Below, piece by piece: positions 15,643 to 23,575 of a DNA stretch of 32,890 nt (positions are counted from its first letter, which is position 1; every line of letters begins with the position of its first letter). A program made the translations under genes and the position numbers. The notes under the pieces are model-generated. The model had not been told where the DNA came from. It was given only the letters and a program-made list of their open reading frames with translations, and did no database searches. Source of the stretch: a virus; the IMG/VR virus record IMGVR_UViG_3300027788_000040, positions 1 through 32,890 of that record, one strand, 5' to 3'.

Positions 15643-15900
15643 ATGGATCGCAATGAATGTGCTCGTTTAATCGAAGCATTAAAAAGAGGAACTGTTACAG
15701 TTACCTTTCAAAAGATTGACTCAGATGAAGTACGAGTCATGCCATCAACTCTCAATACTACTGTTTTAAAAGCACACGGTGTAGAATCCGTAATCGAAAG
15801 CGTTAACCCTGAGTCTGCGCATTTGGCCGTATGGTCACTTGACAAAGAAGCATGGAGATCGTTTCGTGTAGAAACAGTTCTTGGTTGGGAGGTACTTTAA
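15643..15900 (+). CDS. SH3-barrel (DUF2693/WYL_2-type) protein, 85 aa
   Basis: ATG 15643 follows GAAGGA. The pattern ALKRGTVTVTFQKIDSDEVRVMPSTL...HLAVWSLDKEAWRSFRVETVLGWEVL matches the small SH3-like phage proteins of the DUF2693 type (K-x-G-x-V-x-V-x-F-x-K...V-W-x-x-x-x-x-x-W-R-S-F-R). Activity unknown; a nucleic acid-binding or protein-adaptor role is plausible. The stop overlaps the gp44 start (TAATG), tying it to clamp-loader expression. Confidence 0.65.
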   Translation: MDRNECARLIEALKRGTVTVTFQKIDSDEVRVMPSTLNTTVLKAHGVESVIESVNPESAHLAVWSLDKEAWRSFRVETVLGWEVL

Positions 15901-16835
15901 TGTCAGAGTTTCTTTGGGTTGAAAAATATCGTCCACAAAAAATTCAAGATTGTATTTTACCAAAACCAATCAAAAAAACGTTTGAAGATATTGTTAAAGG
16001 AGGTGACCTACACAATATGCTTCTCACCGGCACAGCCGGCCTTGGTAAAACTACAGTCGCGAAAGCTTTGTGCAACGAACTTGGCTTAGACTTTCTATTG
16101 ATCAATGGATCTGAAGAATCTGGTATTGATACATTACGTAATAAAATTAAGCAGTTTGCATCTTCTGTTTCTCTTCAAGGTGGCTACAAAGTAGTCATCT
16201 TGGATGAGGCAGATTATTTAAATGCTCAATCAACACAACCCGCATTGCGGGGGTTTATTGAAGAGTTTAGCAACAACTGCCGATTTATTTTAACATGCAA
16301 TTTTAAAAACAGGATCATTGATCCACTACATTCTCGTTGTACTACAATCGAGTTTAATGTTTCTAAGAAAGACGCAGCTCCACTTTGTGGACAATTTTTA
16401 AAGCGTTGTACTACCATCTTACAACATGAAGGTATTACATACGACGAGAAAGTTGTTGCTGAACTTATTATGAAGCACATGCCAGATTGGCGTAAAGTTC
16501 TTAACGAGCTACAACGTTACAGCAGTAGCGGCACAATTGATACTGGTATTCTTGTATCTTTATCCGAAGTTTCTCTTAATGATCTTATGATCCACTTAAA
16601 AGAAAAGAACTTTAAAGGCATGAGACAGTGGGTAAGTAACAATATTGATTCTGAACCAGCAGCAATTTATCGTAAAATTTATGATAATATGAATGACTAT
16701 ATCGATGGATCGAGTATACCACAATTAGTGCTTATACTTGCTGATTATCAATATAAGAATTCTTTTGTTGCAGATCACGAACTTAACACTGTTGCGTGTC
16801 TCACTGAAGTGATGGCTGGGGTTCGATTTAAATGA
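15900..16835 (+). CDS. 44: Clamp loader large subunit gp44
   Basis: AAA+ ATPase that opens gp45 and loads it at primer ends. The product is 311 aa from ATG 15900 (T4 319). Walker A GTAGLGKTT (44-52), Walker B LDEAD (101-105) and the Ser-Arg-Cys arginine-finger motif (145-147). The frame is open back to 15852, but ATG 15900 overlaps the previous stop and gives the family N-terminus MSEFLWVEKYRP. It ends with an ATGA overlap onto gp62. Confidence 0.95.
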   Translation: MSEFLWVEKYRPQKIQDCILPKPIKKTFEDIVKGGDLHNMLLTGTAGLGKTTVAKALCNELGLDFLLINGSEESGIDTLRNKIKQFASSVSLQGGYKVVILDEADYLNAQSTQPALRGFIEEFSNNCRFILTCNFKNRIIDPLHSRCTTIEFNVSKKDAAPLCGQFLKRCTTILQHEGITYDEKVVAELIMKHMPDWRKVLNELQRYSSSGTIDTGILVSLSEVSLNDLMIHLKEKNFKGMRQWVSNNIDSEPAAIYRKIYDNMNDYIDGSSIPQLVLILADYQYKNSFVADHELNTVACLTEVMAGVRFK

Positions 16836-17212
16836 ACCCCTTCGATTACTTAAATGCTATTAACACTAGCAAAAAAGACATAATGGTTGATGACGTTTCT
16901 GAGAAAGCGTATACACCATTTATGGTAAATCGCGGACTATCTTATTTTCCAGACACTATTCTCTACGCGAATGAGATGAATATAAATCACCACATTGATC
17001 ACCGCCTTCAATTTGATTTTTTTATAAATATAATTAGGAAGAAGAAAAGATTCTCTAAATGGGCCAAACCCATTAACATAGAGAACTTAGAATTGATAAA
17101 GGAATATTATGGATATAGTAATGAAAAAGCTAAGTCTGTATTGTCATTATTAAATAATGAGCAAATAAACGAATTGAAATTGAGGATGTACAAAGGTGGA
17201 AAACGAAAATAA
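16832..17212 (+). CDS. 62: Clamp loader small subunit gp62
   Basis: Non-ATPase partner of gp44 in the loader. At 126 aa it is shorter than T4 gp62 (187), as in marine T4-like phages. Recognised by NPFDYLNAIN at the start, EKAYTPFMVNRGLSYFPDTILYANEMN and the basic RKKKRFSKWAKP. Coupled to gp44 by ATGA at 16832. The 3' end overlaps the regA start by 17 nt. Confidence 0.88.
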   Translation: MNPFDYLNAINTSKKDIMVDDVSEKAYTPFMVNRGLSYFPDTILYANEMNINHHIDHRLQFDFFINIIRKKKRFSKWAKPINIENLELIKEYYGYSNEKAKSVLSLLNNEQINELKLRMYKGGKRK

Positions 17213-17624
17213 TATAGAGATGGTTCAGTGGACCCCGGCCTCTATGCTGGAAATCACATTAAACGAACCAGATGACTTTCTCAAAATCAGAGAAACGTTA
17301 ACTAGAATTGGAGTAGCATCTAGGAAAGATCAAAAGCTATACCAATCATGTCACATACTGCACAAACAAGGAAGATATTTCATTGTGCACTTTAAAGAAT
17401 TGTTCTTATTAGATGGTAAGCCATCGAATCTATTACTGAATGACATTCAACGCAGAAATACCATAGCAACATTACTTTCAGATTGGGGATTAGTCACATT
17501 CGTTACAGCGGATCAAGCTAAAGACATCGCGCCATTAAGGCAGATTAAAGTCATTCCTTATAAAGAAAAAAGCCAATGGCAATTATGCCCAAAATACAAT
17601 ATCGGAAACAGTAACAAAGAATGA
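17196..17624 (+). CDS. regA: Translational repressor RegA
   Basis: RNA-binding protein that blocks translation of replication genes by covering their start regions. The family body is clear: MLEITLNEPDDFLKIRETLTRIG, LYQSCHILHKQGRYFIVHFKELF, RRNTIATLLSDWGL and the ending WQLCPKYNIGN. The start is uncertain. GTG 17196 has a good SD (TGAGGA, 9 nt) and gives 142 aa. ATG 17220 is intermediate. ATG 17244 aligns with the T4 start and gives 126 aa (T4 122) but has no SD. The gp62 overlap favours coupling from 17196. Confidence 0.85.
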   Translation: MENENNIEMVQWTPASMLEITLNEPDDFLKIRETLTRIGVASRKDQKLYQSCHILHKQGRYFIVHFKELFLLDGKPSNLLLNDIQRRNTIATLLSDWGLVTFVTADQAKDIAPLRQIKVIPYKEKSQWQLCPKYNIGNSNKE

Positions 17625-17723
17625 TGAAGAAAATACACGAACTATTGAAGTGCAACAGAATACAAAATGTCTGGAGAATCTTTCAATAATTCAAAAATTT
17701 ATTTAAACCAGTGTAATAACTTG

Positions 17724-17731
17724 TATAAATA
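17724..17731 (+). promoter_or_regulatory. T4-type late promoter box for hsp20
   Basis: Exact TATAAATA 63 nt before ATG 17795. The leader contains the second copy of the conserved hairpin (17738-17757). The rest of 17625-17723 holds only a chance-sized 22-codon frame. Confidence 0.7.
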
Positions 17732-17737
17732 ATTGTG

Positions 17738-17757
17738 GATGCCGAATAGGTCGGGTC
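17738..17757 (+). promoter_or_regulatory. Late-leader hairpin element, copy 2
   Basis: GATGCCGAATAGGTCGGGTC. Stem CCGA/TCGG (17742-17745 with 17751-17754), loop ATAGG. Compared with copy 1 at 15242 the closing pair has changed from G-C to A-T on both sides, a compensatory change that argues for a real RNA structure. The predicted late 5' end is only a few nucleotides upstream. Confidence 0.65.
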
Positions 17758-17794
17758 CATATATTAACCTTGCTATATATAGGAGGAACTAAAA

Positions 17795-18250
17795 ATGGTA
17801 AGAAATACTATGAACGTACCGCGTTCACTATTTATTGGGTTTGATCCAATACTAAACGAACTTGAAAGAATCCACAATGCTGGAAGAGCTCAAGACAATT
17901 ATCCACCACATAACGTTGTAAAGGTCGATGCTGAAAATTTCAACATTGAGCTCGCCGTTGCAGGATTCGCAGATGAAGATATATCTGTAGAAGTCAAGGA
18001 TGGCATTCTTTTAGTAAAAGGTGAAAAGTCTCATGATGATGATCGCGATTATGCGCACAAAGGGATTTCATCCCGCAAATTTGAGAAGTCCTTCCGACTC
18101 TCAGAATTTGTCGTAATAGACGGGGCCGATCTTGTGAATGGAATACTTGTGGTTAAAGCCAGAGTAGAAATTCCAGAAGAAAGGCGTCCTAGGAAGATCG
18201 AAATCGGGTCTGCTGGGGCATCAAAGAAGAAGGAATTTATTCAAGAGTAA
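17795..18250 (+). CDS. Small heat-shock protein Hsp20 (IbpA-like)
   Basis: ATP-independent holdase that keeps unfolding proteins soluble. The product is 151 aa. The alpha-crystallin domain (about 38-132) contains YPPHNVVKVDAENFNIELAV, AGFADEDISVEVKDGILLVKGE, FEKSFRLSEFVV and NGILVVKARVEIPEE. A C-terminal K-I-E-I (I-x-I) motif docks oligomers. SD AGGAGGAA is strong. Hsp20 is common in marine T4-like phages and may assist late virion assembly. Driven by a late promoter whose leader shares a hairpin with the 15297 gene. Confidence 0.92.
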   Translation: MVRNTMNVPRSLFIGFDPILNELERIHNAGRAQDNYPPHNVVKVDAENFNIELAVAGFADEDISVEVKDGILLVKGEKSHDDDRDYAHKGISSRKFEKSFRLSEFVVIDGADLVNGILVVKARVEIPEERRPRKIEIGSAGASKKKEFIQE

Positions 18251-18308
18251 ATTCCGGTGAGCAGCGAAAACTCAGTGGGTTGTTTAAGCAATTTACTGGA
18301 GCTATAAA

Positions 18309-18437
18309 ATGGGTTACATACGTAAGCACAAAGATGGCATTAGGGCTGGATTCGAGTTAGTAGAAATTGTAATGTTAGGGGCGGGAATTTTATTAATTTC
18401 GCCAGTAATAATCTACTTACAGGTGAATTCGTTTTAA
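18309..18437 (+). CDS. Mini membrane protein, 42 aa
   Basis: ATG 18309 with SD GGAG 7 nt upstream opens a 42-residue frame: a basic start (MGYIRKHKDGIRAGFE) and then one hydrophobic helix (IVMLGAGILLISPVIIYL). A single-pass inner-membrane peptide is predicted. It lies between hsp20 and a terminator, so it is probably the last gene of the hsp20 late unit. No family recognised. Confidence 0.55.
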   Translation: MGYIRKHKDGIRAGFELVEIVMLGAGILLISPVIIYLQVNSF

Positions 18438-18450
18438 TGTTAAATACTGG

Positions 18451-18474
18451 ATGGGGGATTCGTCCCCCATTTTT
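18451..18474 (+). terminator. Rho-independent terminator before gene 43
   Basis: ATGGGGGA (18451-18458) pairs with TCCCCCAT (18463-18470) around a TTCG loop, followed by TTTT. It ends the hsp20 unit immediately before the DNA polymerase promoter. Confidence 0.9.
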
Positions 18475-18477
18475 ATG

Positions 18478-18506
18478 TGTACAAAGCGTGTAAACTGTGA
18501 TATAAT
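18478..18506 (+). promoter_or_regulatory. Early/middle-type promoter for gene 43
   Basis: TGTACA (18478-18483), 17 nt ending TGA, TATAAT (18501-18506). A four-codon minicistron (18529-18543, ATG ACT ATA CTA TGA) lies in the leader and its stop overlaps the gene 43 ATG. Confidence 0.85.
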
Positions 18507-18539
18507 ATACATATATTATTATTTGGTAATGACTATACT

Positions 18540-21056
18540 ATGAACATAAAATTCTACACAAACGTTTCAAGATACGGCAATTCTTTGCTATATCGTGGTT
18601 ATAAGAACGGCAAAAAAATTCAAACAAAAATAAAATACCAACCTACGTATTTTGTTAACACTCCAAAACCAACTCCTTTCAAGGCACTTGATGGAACTAA
18701 AGTATCACCGATACAATTTGATTCTATGCGTGATGCTAAGGATTGGTTACAAACAAATCAACAAACTGCTGGCCGACATATATTTGGTAATAACAAACAT
18801 ATTCCAGCATTTATTAACGACGAATTCCCTGGCGAAATCAAATTCGATCGTAATCTAATCAACGTAACAACAATCGATATTGAAGTGCAATCTGATGCAG
18901 GCTTCCCTGAACCCGAACACGCGGCACACGAAGTAACTGCGATCTGTATGAAAAATAATATCGACAATACATTCTATGTCTGGGGTCTGAAAGACTACGA
19001 CGTAACACAGACGTACATGAAAGAAAATCGTGTGATCTATGAAAAGTGCGCGTCAGAATCTGAGCTTCTATTAAGATTCATTGCGCATTGGGCTTTACCG
19101 TCACAATGTCCGGATGTAATTACTGGATGGAATTCTAGATTCTTTGATATGCCGTACCTGATAAACAGAATTATTAAAATCCACGGCGAAGAATTTGTGC
19201 GTAGATTATCTCCTTGGGGATTGATCGATAGACGTGATGTCAATACCATGCAACGTAAGCAAATGGCATACGATATTCAAGGTATCGCTCAGATGGATTA
19301 CCTTGATTTATTCCGTAAATTTGGATATTCATATGGACCTCAGGAATCGTACAAGCTAGATAATATTGCTAATGTGGTTCTTGGCGAACGTAAGCTTTCA
19401 TACGAAGAGCATGGAAACCTTCACACTCTTTACAAATTCGATCATCAAAAGTTTATCGACTACAACATTAAAGACGTAGACTTAGTAGATCGTTTCGAAG
19501 ATAAGATGGGACTTATTACATTGGCACTTACTATGGCATATCGTGGCGGTGTAAACTACAGCGACGTTATGGGAACTACTGCGATATGGGATGCTATCAT
19601 ATTTAGAAACCTGTACGCAAATAATGTAATCATTCCCTTTGCTGAAGAAAAGTTTAAATCCCCATACCCTGGCGGTTTCGTAAAAGATCCTCAAGTTGGC
19701 ATGCACGAATGGGTAGTTTCCTTTGACTTAAACTCACTGTATCCATCACTTATTATGCAATATAATATGTCTCCAGAAACTATTATTAGCGGCAAAGTCG
19801 CGAATGTTAACGTTGACAGTTTACTGACTGGAGAATTAAAACCAAGGCTTGAAGAAGGTGAATGTTGTTCTGCTTCAGGCCAATATTTTAAAACAGGCGA
19901 ACTTGGCATTCTACCAAAGATCATTAATGAAATGTACAGCGAACGTGTTATTATTAAACGTCAAATGATCACAGCTCAGAAAGAACTAGAGAAGATTGAC
20001 AAAAGCAATAAGCAAGAATTGTATCGAGTTCAACGCGATATTGCAATTGCTGAAAATCAACAAATGTCTATTAAGATTCTACTTAACTCACTTTATGGTG
20101 CTTTAGGTAATAAATACTTTAGATTCTTTGATCAACGTATTGCTGAAAGTATTACATTGTCTGGCCAGTTAACGATTCGTTGGGCAGAAGAAGCTATTAA
20201 CACATACTTACAATCGGTGCTTAAAACTAAAAAAGACTATGTTCTAGCTATCGATACAGATTCTGTGTATGTTTGCCTTGACGATCTTGTGTCTGCCGTA
20301 AATCCTATAAATCCATTAGAATTTATTGATACGGTTTGCAAGGATAAATTAGAAACTGTCTTGGAAGATAGTTATGCCAAACTGTTCGGAATCATGGGCG
20401 GTATCGAAAACCGAATGGTAATGAAGCGAGAAGCTATTGCAGATCGTGGTATCTGGACAGCAAAGAAGCGTTACATCTTAAACGTACTTGATAACGAGGG
20501 TGTACGATACGCAGAGCCTAAACTCAAAATCATGGGTATTGAGGCTATCAAATCATCAACACCAGCACCTTGTCGGGAAGCGTTAAAGCAGATCTTCAAG
20601 ACCATAATTGCTGGTTCTGAGAAAGAAGTTCAAAGCAACATAGAAACCTTTAGAACACATTTTAAAACTCTACCGCCAAACGAAATCGCATTCCCTCGAG
20701 GAATTACTAACTTGACTCAGTTTCAAGATAAACAAACGATATATCGAAAGGGCACACCGATTCATGCACGTGGCGGAATTCTATACAATAAGCTTTTAAA
20801 GGATATGTCTTTAGGACAGCAATACAACAAAATTCAAAACGGCGAAAAGATTAAGTTTATCTATTTGCGTACACCAAATCACATCAAGGAAAATGTAATA
20901 TCGTTCCTTGATTATCTTCCTGAAGAGTTTGGCCTGCATCGTTATATTGATTTTGATAAGCAATTTAATAAAACCTTCTTAGATGTTATTGATCCGATTC
21001 TATCCGCCGTAGGCTGGAACTCGAAAGAGATCGCAACACTCGAAGAATTCTTTTAA
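18540..21056 (+). CDS. 43: DNA polymerase gp43 (family B)
   Basis: Replicative polymerase with proofreading. The product is 838 aa (T4 898). The 3'-5' exonuclease has TIDIEVQS (Asp113, Glu115), GWNSRFFDMPYL and the ExoIII region YNIKDVDLVDRF. The polymerase has motif A FDLNSLYPS (Asp396), motif B KILLNSLYGALGN and motif C IDTDS (Asp572, Asp574). The C-terminus TLEEFF fits a clamp-binding tail. No recognisable SD precedes ATG 18540; a tiny upstream frame overlapping the start may couple initiation. All catalytic residues are present. Confidence 0.96.
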   Translation: MNIKFYTNVSRYGNSLLYRGYKNGKKIQTKIKYQPTYFVNTPKPTPFKALDGTKVSPIQFDSMRDAKDWLQTNQQTAGRHIFGNNKHIPAFINDEFPGEIKFDRNLINVTTIDIEVQSDAGFPEPEHAAHEVTAICMKNNIDNTFYVWGLKDYDVTQTYMKENRVIYEKCASESELLLRFIAHWALPSQCPDVITGWNSRFFDMPYLINRIIKIHGEEFVRRLSPWGLIDRRDVNTMQRKQMAYDIQGIAQMDYLDLFRKFGYSYGPQESYKLDNIANVVLGERKLSYEEHGNLHTLYKFDHQKFIDYNIKDVDLVDRFEDKMGLITLALTMAYRGGVNYSDVMGTTAIWDAIIFRNLYANNVIIPFAEEKFKSPYPGGFVKDPQVGMHEWVVSFDLNSLYPSLIMQYNMSPETIISGKVANVNVDSLLTGELKPRLEEGECCSASGQYFKTGELGILPKIINEMYSERVIIKRQMITAQKELEKIDKSNKQELYRVQRDIAIAENQQMSIKILLNSLYGALGNKYFRFFDQRIAESITLSGQLTIRWAEEAINTYLQSVLKTKKDYVLAIDTDSVYVCLDDLVSAVNPINPLEFIDTVCKDKLETVLEDSYAKLFGIMGGIENRMVMKREAIADRGIWTAKKRYILNVLDNEGVRYAEPKLKIMGIEAIKSSTPAPCREALKQIFKTIIAGSEKEVQSNIETFRTHFKTLPPNEIAFPRGITNLTQFQDKQTIYRKGTPIHARGGILYNKLLKDMSLGQQYNKIQNGEKIKFIYLRTPNHIKENVISFLDYLPEEFGLHRYIDFDKQFNKTFLDVIDPILSAVGWNSKEIATLEEFF

Positions 21057-21064
21057 AATAACTG

Positions 21065-21093
21065 TGTACATTACACGAAAAGTGTGTTATAAT
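21065..21093 (+). promoter_or_regulatory. Early/middle-type promoter for the 21117 operon
   Basis: TGTACA (21065-21070), 17 nt ending TGT, TATAAT (21088-21093). It drives 21117 to about 23505. Confidence 0.85.
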
Positions 21094-21116
21094 AGACCAC
21101 ATAACGGAGAAAAAAA

Positions 21117-21392
21117 ATGCAATTAGTAAGACTAACCTCGGGAGAGGAAATCATCGGTCAAGTCGAAGAATCAGAACACACGATCGCAATCAGCGAAGCG
21201 TATTCTATGGTATCGACTGAACCAGGTAAAATCGGATTTATTCCATTTATGGCATACGCCAAAGATGAAAGGATCGTAATTCAACGTCAGTTTGTGATGA
21301 TGATCTTAGAACCGGTAGACGAATTAGTAGATCAAATCAGATCTATGAGAAGTGGTATAGTAACACCACCTAAACAAGGAATCATAGTATAA
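21117..21392 (+). CDS. Sm-like (SH3-barrel) phage protein, 91 aa
   Basis: The whole protein is one predicted small barrel: LVRLTSGEEIIGQVEESE, AYSMVSTEPGKIGFIPFMAYAKDE and QRQFVMMILEPVDELVDQ, with a short helical tail. It has the same plan as the 129-aa protein at 6792 but lacks its acidic tail. Proteins of this type are widespread in marine T4-like phages with no proven function. SD ACGGAGAAA. The stop overlaps the next start (TAATG), so it is coupled to the MazG-like gene. Confidence 0.55.
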   Translation: MQLVRLTSGEEIIGQVEESEHTIAISEAYSMVSTEPGKIGFIPFMAYAKDERIVIQRQFVMMILEPVDELVDQIRSMRSGIVTPPKQGIIV

Positions 21393-21805
21393 TGAGTAAT
21401 AACTGGGTAGACGACATCGAAACGATGCAAGACAAATTCGGTACTTTAGACTGGATTTTTGATAACAAAAAAGATAAAGAGAAACTAAAAACTTTTTTAG
21501 AGTTTCGCATAAACTTCATACAAGAAGAACTTGACGAAACTAAAAAGGCATTTGAAACTTTAGATGGCGAAGAACTAGTAGATGGATTAATCGATCTATG
21601 TGTAGTTGCCATTGGAACTCTCGACGCATTTGGCGTAGATGCTTATAAAGCATGGGATGAAGTTCTTAAAGCTAACATGTCTAAGAAGGTCGGCATAAAA
21701 GAAGGCCGACCAAATCCACTAGGACTTCCAGATCTCATGAAACCTGAAGATTGGAAAGCTCCATCGCACGCAGGAAATCATGGTATCTTTAACGATATTC
21801 GATAG
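21392..21805 (+). CDS. MazG-like nucleotide pyrophosphohydrolase
   Basis: All-alpha NTP pyrophosphohydrolase fold. The metal-binding pattern E-x-x-E then E-x-x-D is visible as EELDE (45-49) and EELVDGLID (60-68), followed by the AFGVDAYKAWDEVLKANMSKK helix typical of MazG/phosphoribosyl-ATP-pyrophosphatase-like phage proteins. The product is 137 aa. Likely role is hydrolysis of nucleoside triphosphates, either cleaning the pool or lowering host signalling nucleotides; the substrate cannot be read from sequence. It overlaps the primase-like gene by 26 nt. Confidence 0.75.
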   Translation: MSNNWVDDIETMQDKFGTLDWIFDNKKDKEKLKTFLEFRINFIQEELDETKKAFETLDGEELVDGLIDLCVVAIGTLDAFGVDAYKAWDEVLKANMSKKVGIKEGRPNPLGLPDLMKPEDWKAPSHAGNHGIFNDIR

Positions 21806-22697
21806 TATATACGATAACAAAACCGTTAAGCGAGTTGATTATAATTCCTTTGATGATTTTGAAAAAGTGTTATACAAATTGGCAAATAGTGATAAGTATC
21901 AAAAGAAAACTGATGCTCCCTTAATATCACCAGCCACATATAAGACCGGAACTACCCGAGCTAATGCAAATGTTATTAGTTGGGGTGGTTTCGGCATTGT
22001 CGATGTAGATGATTATGAAGGTTCAATTGAAGATATTCACGAAAAGTATTCTAAATACAAATATGTTTGCTATTCTACAGCAAGCTCAACCAAGGCACAT
22101 CCAAAGTTTAGATTGGTATTTCCATTAACCGAATCAGTTCCGTCTGATAAAATTAAACACTTCTGGTTTGCTTTAAACAAAGAAATAGGAGACATCGCAG
22201 ATGCTCAAACAAAAGACCTCAGTAGAATGTATTACGTCCCCTCGCAGTATCAAGGCGGGTACAACTTTATATTCACACACGACGGATCAATCATGGATCC
22301 AAATGAGCTCATGGAAAGACACCGATACGTTGTCACAAATGAATCGTTTTTCGATAAGCTTCCAGAATCTATTAGAGCAGGACTTGTTGAACACCGAAAA
22401 GCACAACTTAACAACACTAACTTTTCATGGACTGGATATAGAGACTGCCCTTTTGTAAACAAAAAACAAGTTGAAGAATACAAGGGCATTACAGGTTCAG
22501 GATGGTATTTACAGATGTATAAAATTATGGTATCAACCGCAGGAAATGCGATGCAGCGAGGTTATCCAATCTCAGCACGCGAAGTAGCATGGATCTGTTC
22601 AGACTTAGACAATGAGACTGGTGGATGGTATGGTAAACGTGATATGACGAAAGAAGCGGAAAGAGCAATTGATTTTGTATTCCGCAATAACATATAA
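21780..22697 (+). CDS. Primase-like protein (archaeo-eukaryotic primase/PrimPol group)
   Basis: 305 aa, no T4 equivalent recognised. Residues 70-115 read GGFGIVDVDDYEG (acidic motif, Asp75/Asp77/Asp78), then CYSTASSTKAHPKFRLVFPLTE with His107 and Arg111. Later DAQTKDLSRMYYVPS (141-155) resembles the third motif of PrimPol/BT4734-type primase domains. The C-terminal half (about 215-305) is helical and could be a primase C-terminal domain. No TOPRIM gp61 primase is seen in this window, so this may be the phage primase. AGGAA lies just before ATG 21780. Confidence 0.5.
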   Translation: MVSLTIFDSIYDNKTVKRVDYNSFDDFEKVLYKLANSDKYQKKTDAPLISPATYKTGTTRANANVISWGGFGIVDVDDYEGSIEDIHEKYSKYKYVCYSTASSTKAHPKFRLVFPLTESVPSDKIKHFWFALNKEIGDIADAQTKDLSRMYYVPSQYQGGYNFIFTHDGSIMDPNELMERHRYVVTNESFFDKLPESIRAGLVEHRKAQLNNTNFSWTGYRDCPFVNKKQVEEYKGITGSGWYLQMYKIMVSTAGNAMQRGYPISAREVAWICSDLDNETGGWYGKRDMTKEAERAIDFVFRNNI

Positions 22698-22724
22698 TTA
22701 AATTTAAATTAATAGGAGAAAAAA

Positions 22725-22994
22725 ATGGGCATTAAAAAAATGTTACACAATCAGGTTCTAGTAACCTCAGTTGAACGAGAAGAAACCACTACTGGTGGAA
22801 TCATACTTACAAAAGAAATTACAAAAGGCCAAAAGCCTGCTTTAGTTTTGGCTGTTAGTACAGGCGCGGTATTAATGGTATCAACAGGAGATAGAGTATT
22901 CCTTGATTGGAGCAAATCTATGCCGGTTGATGTTGATGGCGAAGCTGCAGCAATTATCGATGTTGAACACATTAAAGCTATACTTGGGGAGTAA
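22725..22994 (+). CDS. groES: GroES-like co-chaperonin
   Basis: Lid of the GroEL folding chamber; T4 uses gp31 for capsid folding. The product is 89 aa (GroES 97). It matches GroES across its length: a start corresponding to 'lhdrVlV' (LHNQVLVTSVERE), mobile loop TTTGGIILT (21-29) with the Ile-Ile-Leu that contacts GroEL, GDRVFLDWSKSMPVDVDG and the ending IDVEHIKAILGE. SD AGGAGAAA. Probably needed to fold gp23. Clear family member; more GroES-like than gp31-like. Confidence 0.88.
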   Translation: MGIKKMLHNQVLVTSVEREETTTGGIILTKEITKGQKPALVLAVSTGAVLMVSTGDRVFLDWSKSMPVDVDGEAAAIIDVEHIKAILGE

Positions 22995-23001
22995 GCATAC
23001 A

Positions 23002-23505
23002 ATGATACACAGATCTGACATTAATGAAGAATTTAACGGTGTATATTCCGGAGTCGTGACTGAAAAGTTCATCGCACAACGAGATAAGAAAGTCGCTAAG
23101 TGCCGTGATAAAAGTGAGCTAAACAAATATCGTAGATGGGATTCAGAATTTCCGGAACACGATATGATTAACCACCGCTCAGATTTAACACTATATGAAG
23201 GATTTGAATATGATAATACACATAGCCACTTCGGTAAAATTGACTATAAGATGTTTGCAAAGGCAGGAGTTAAAATTAGTTACTATCCTCAAGAGCAAGT
23301 TCTTAAAGGCAATCTAGATTATTTCCAAATTTGGAAATGGGTTGAACCATGGGGATCACCGCTTCAAGCCGGCCGTGAATATTCCTACGAGATCTTAGGA
23401 TTAGTCGAAGCTCACAAGGCAGTTAACGCGTTGCGCATTGCTAAGTCTTACGGCGGAAACTCATTCGATGATCCAGATTATAGGTTCCCATTCCCATTAA
23501 AATAA
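23002..23505 (+). CDS. Hypothetical protein, 167 aa
   Basis: Starts at ATG 23002 (SD GGGGAG about 10 nt upstream). The frame is open to 22903, but that part overlaps groES. Aromatic and charged throughout: KYRRWDSEFPEHDMINHRSDL, YEGFEYDNTHSHFGKIDYKMFAKAG, YFQIWKWVEPWGSPLQAGREYSYEILG and a C-terminal FDDPDYRFPFP. No membrane segment or catalytic motif that I recognise. Last gene of the 21117 operon before the next promoter. Confidence 0.65.
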   Translation: MIHRSDINEEFNGVYSGVVTEKFIAQRDKKVAKCRDKSELNKYRRWDSEFPEHDMINHRSDLTLYEGFEYDNTHSHFGKIDYKMFAKAGVKISYYPQEQVLKGNLDYFQIWKWVEPWGSPLQAGREYSYEILGLVEAHKAVNALRIAKSYGGNSFDDPDYRFPFPLK

Positions 23506-23517
23506 TTAAAATAAGTG

Positions 23518-23546
23518 TGTACATAGTACTTAATATGTGTTATAAT
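23518..23546 (+). promoter_or_regulatory. Early/middle-type promoter of the DNA-modification operon
   Basis: TGTACA (23518-23523), 17 nt ending TGT, TATAAT (23541-23546). No further promoter of this class or late box is seen until 28772, so it probably drives everything from 23576 to 28799, including the tRNA. Confidence 0.85.
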
Positions 23547-23575
23547 AACCATATCAAATACAAAAAGGCATTATT

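Noticed and set aside
17621-17689. 22-codon frame overlapping the regA stop (ATGA)
   Set aside because: It has the coupling overlap, but the product is short, with no motif and no SD. Too weak to call a gene.
22903-23001. Upstream start for the 23002 gene
   Set aside because: It lies entirely within groES in another frame. ATG 23002 has its own SD after the groES stop.
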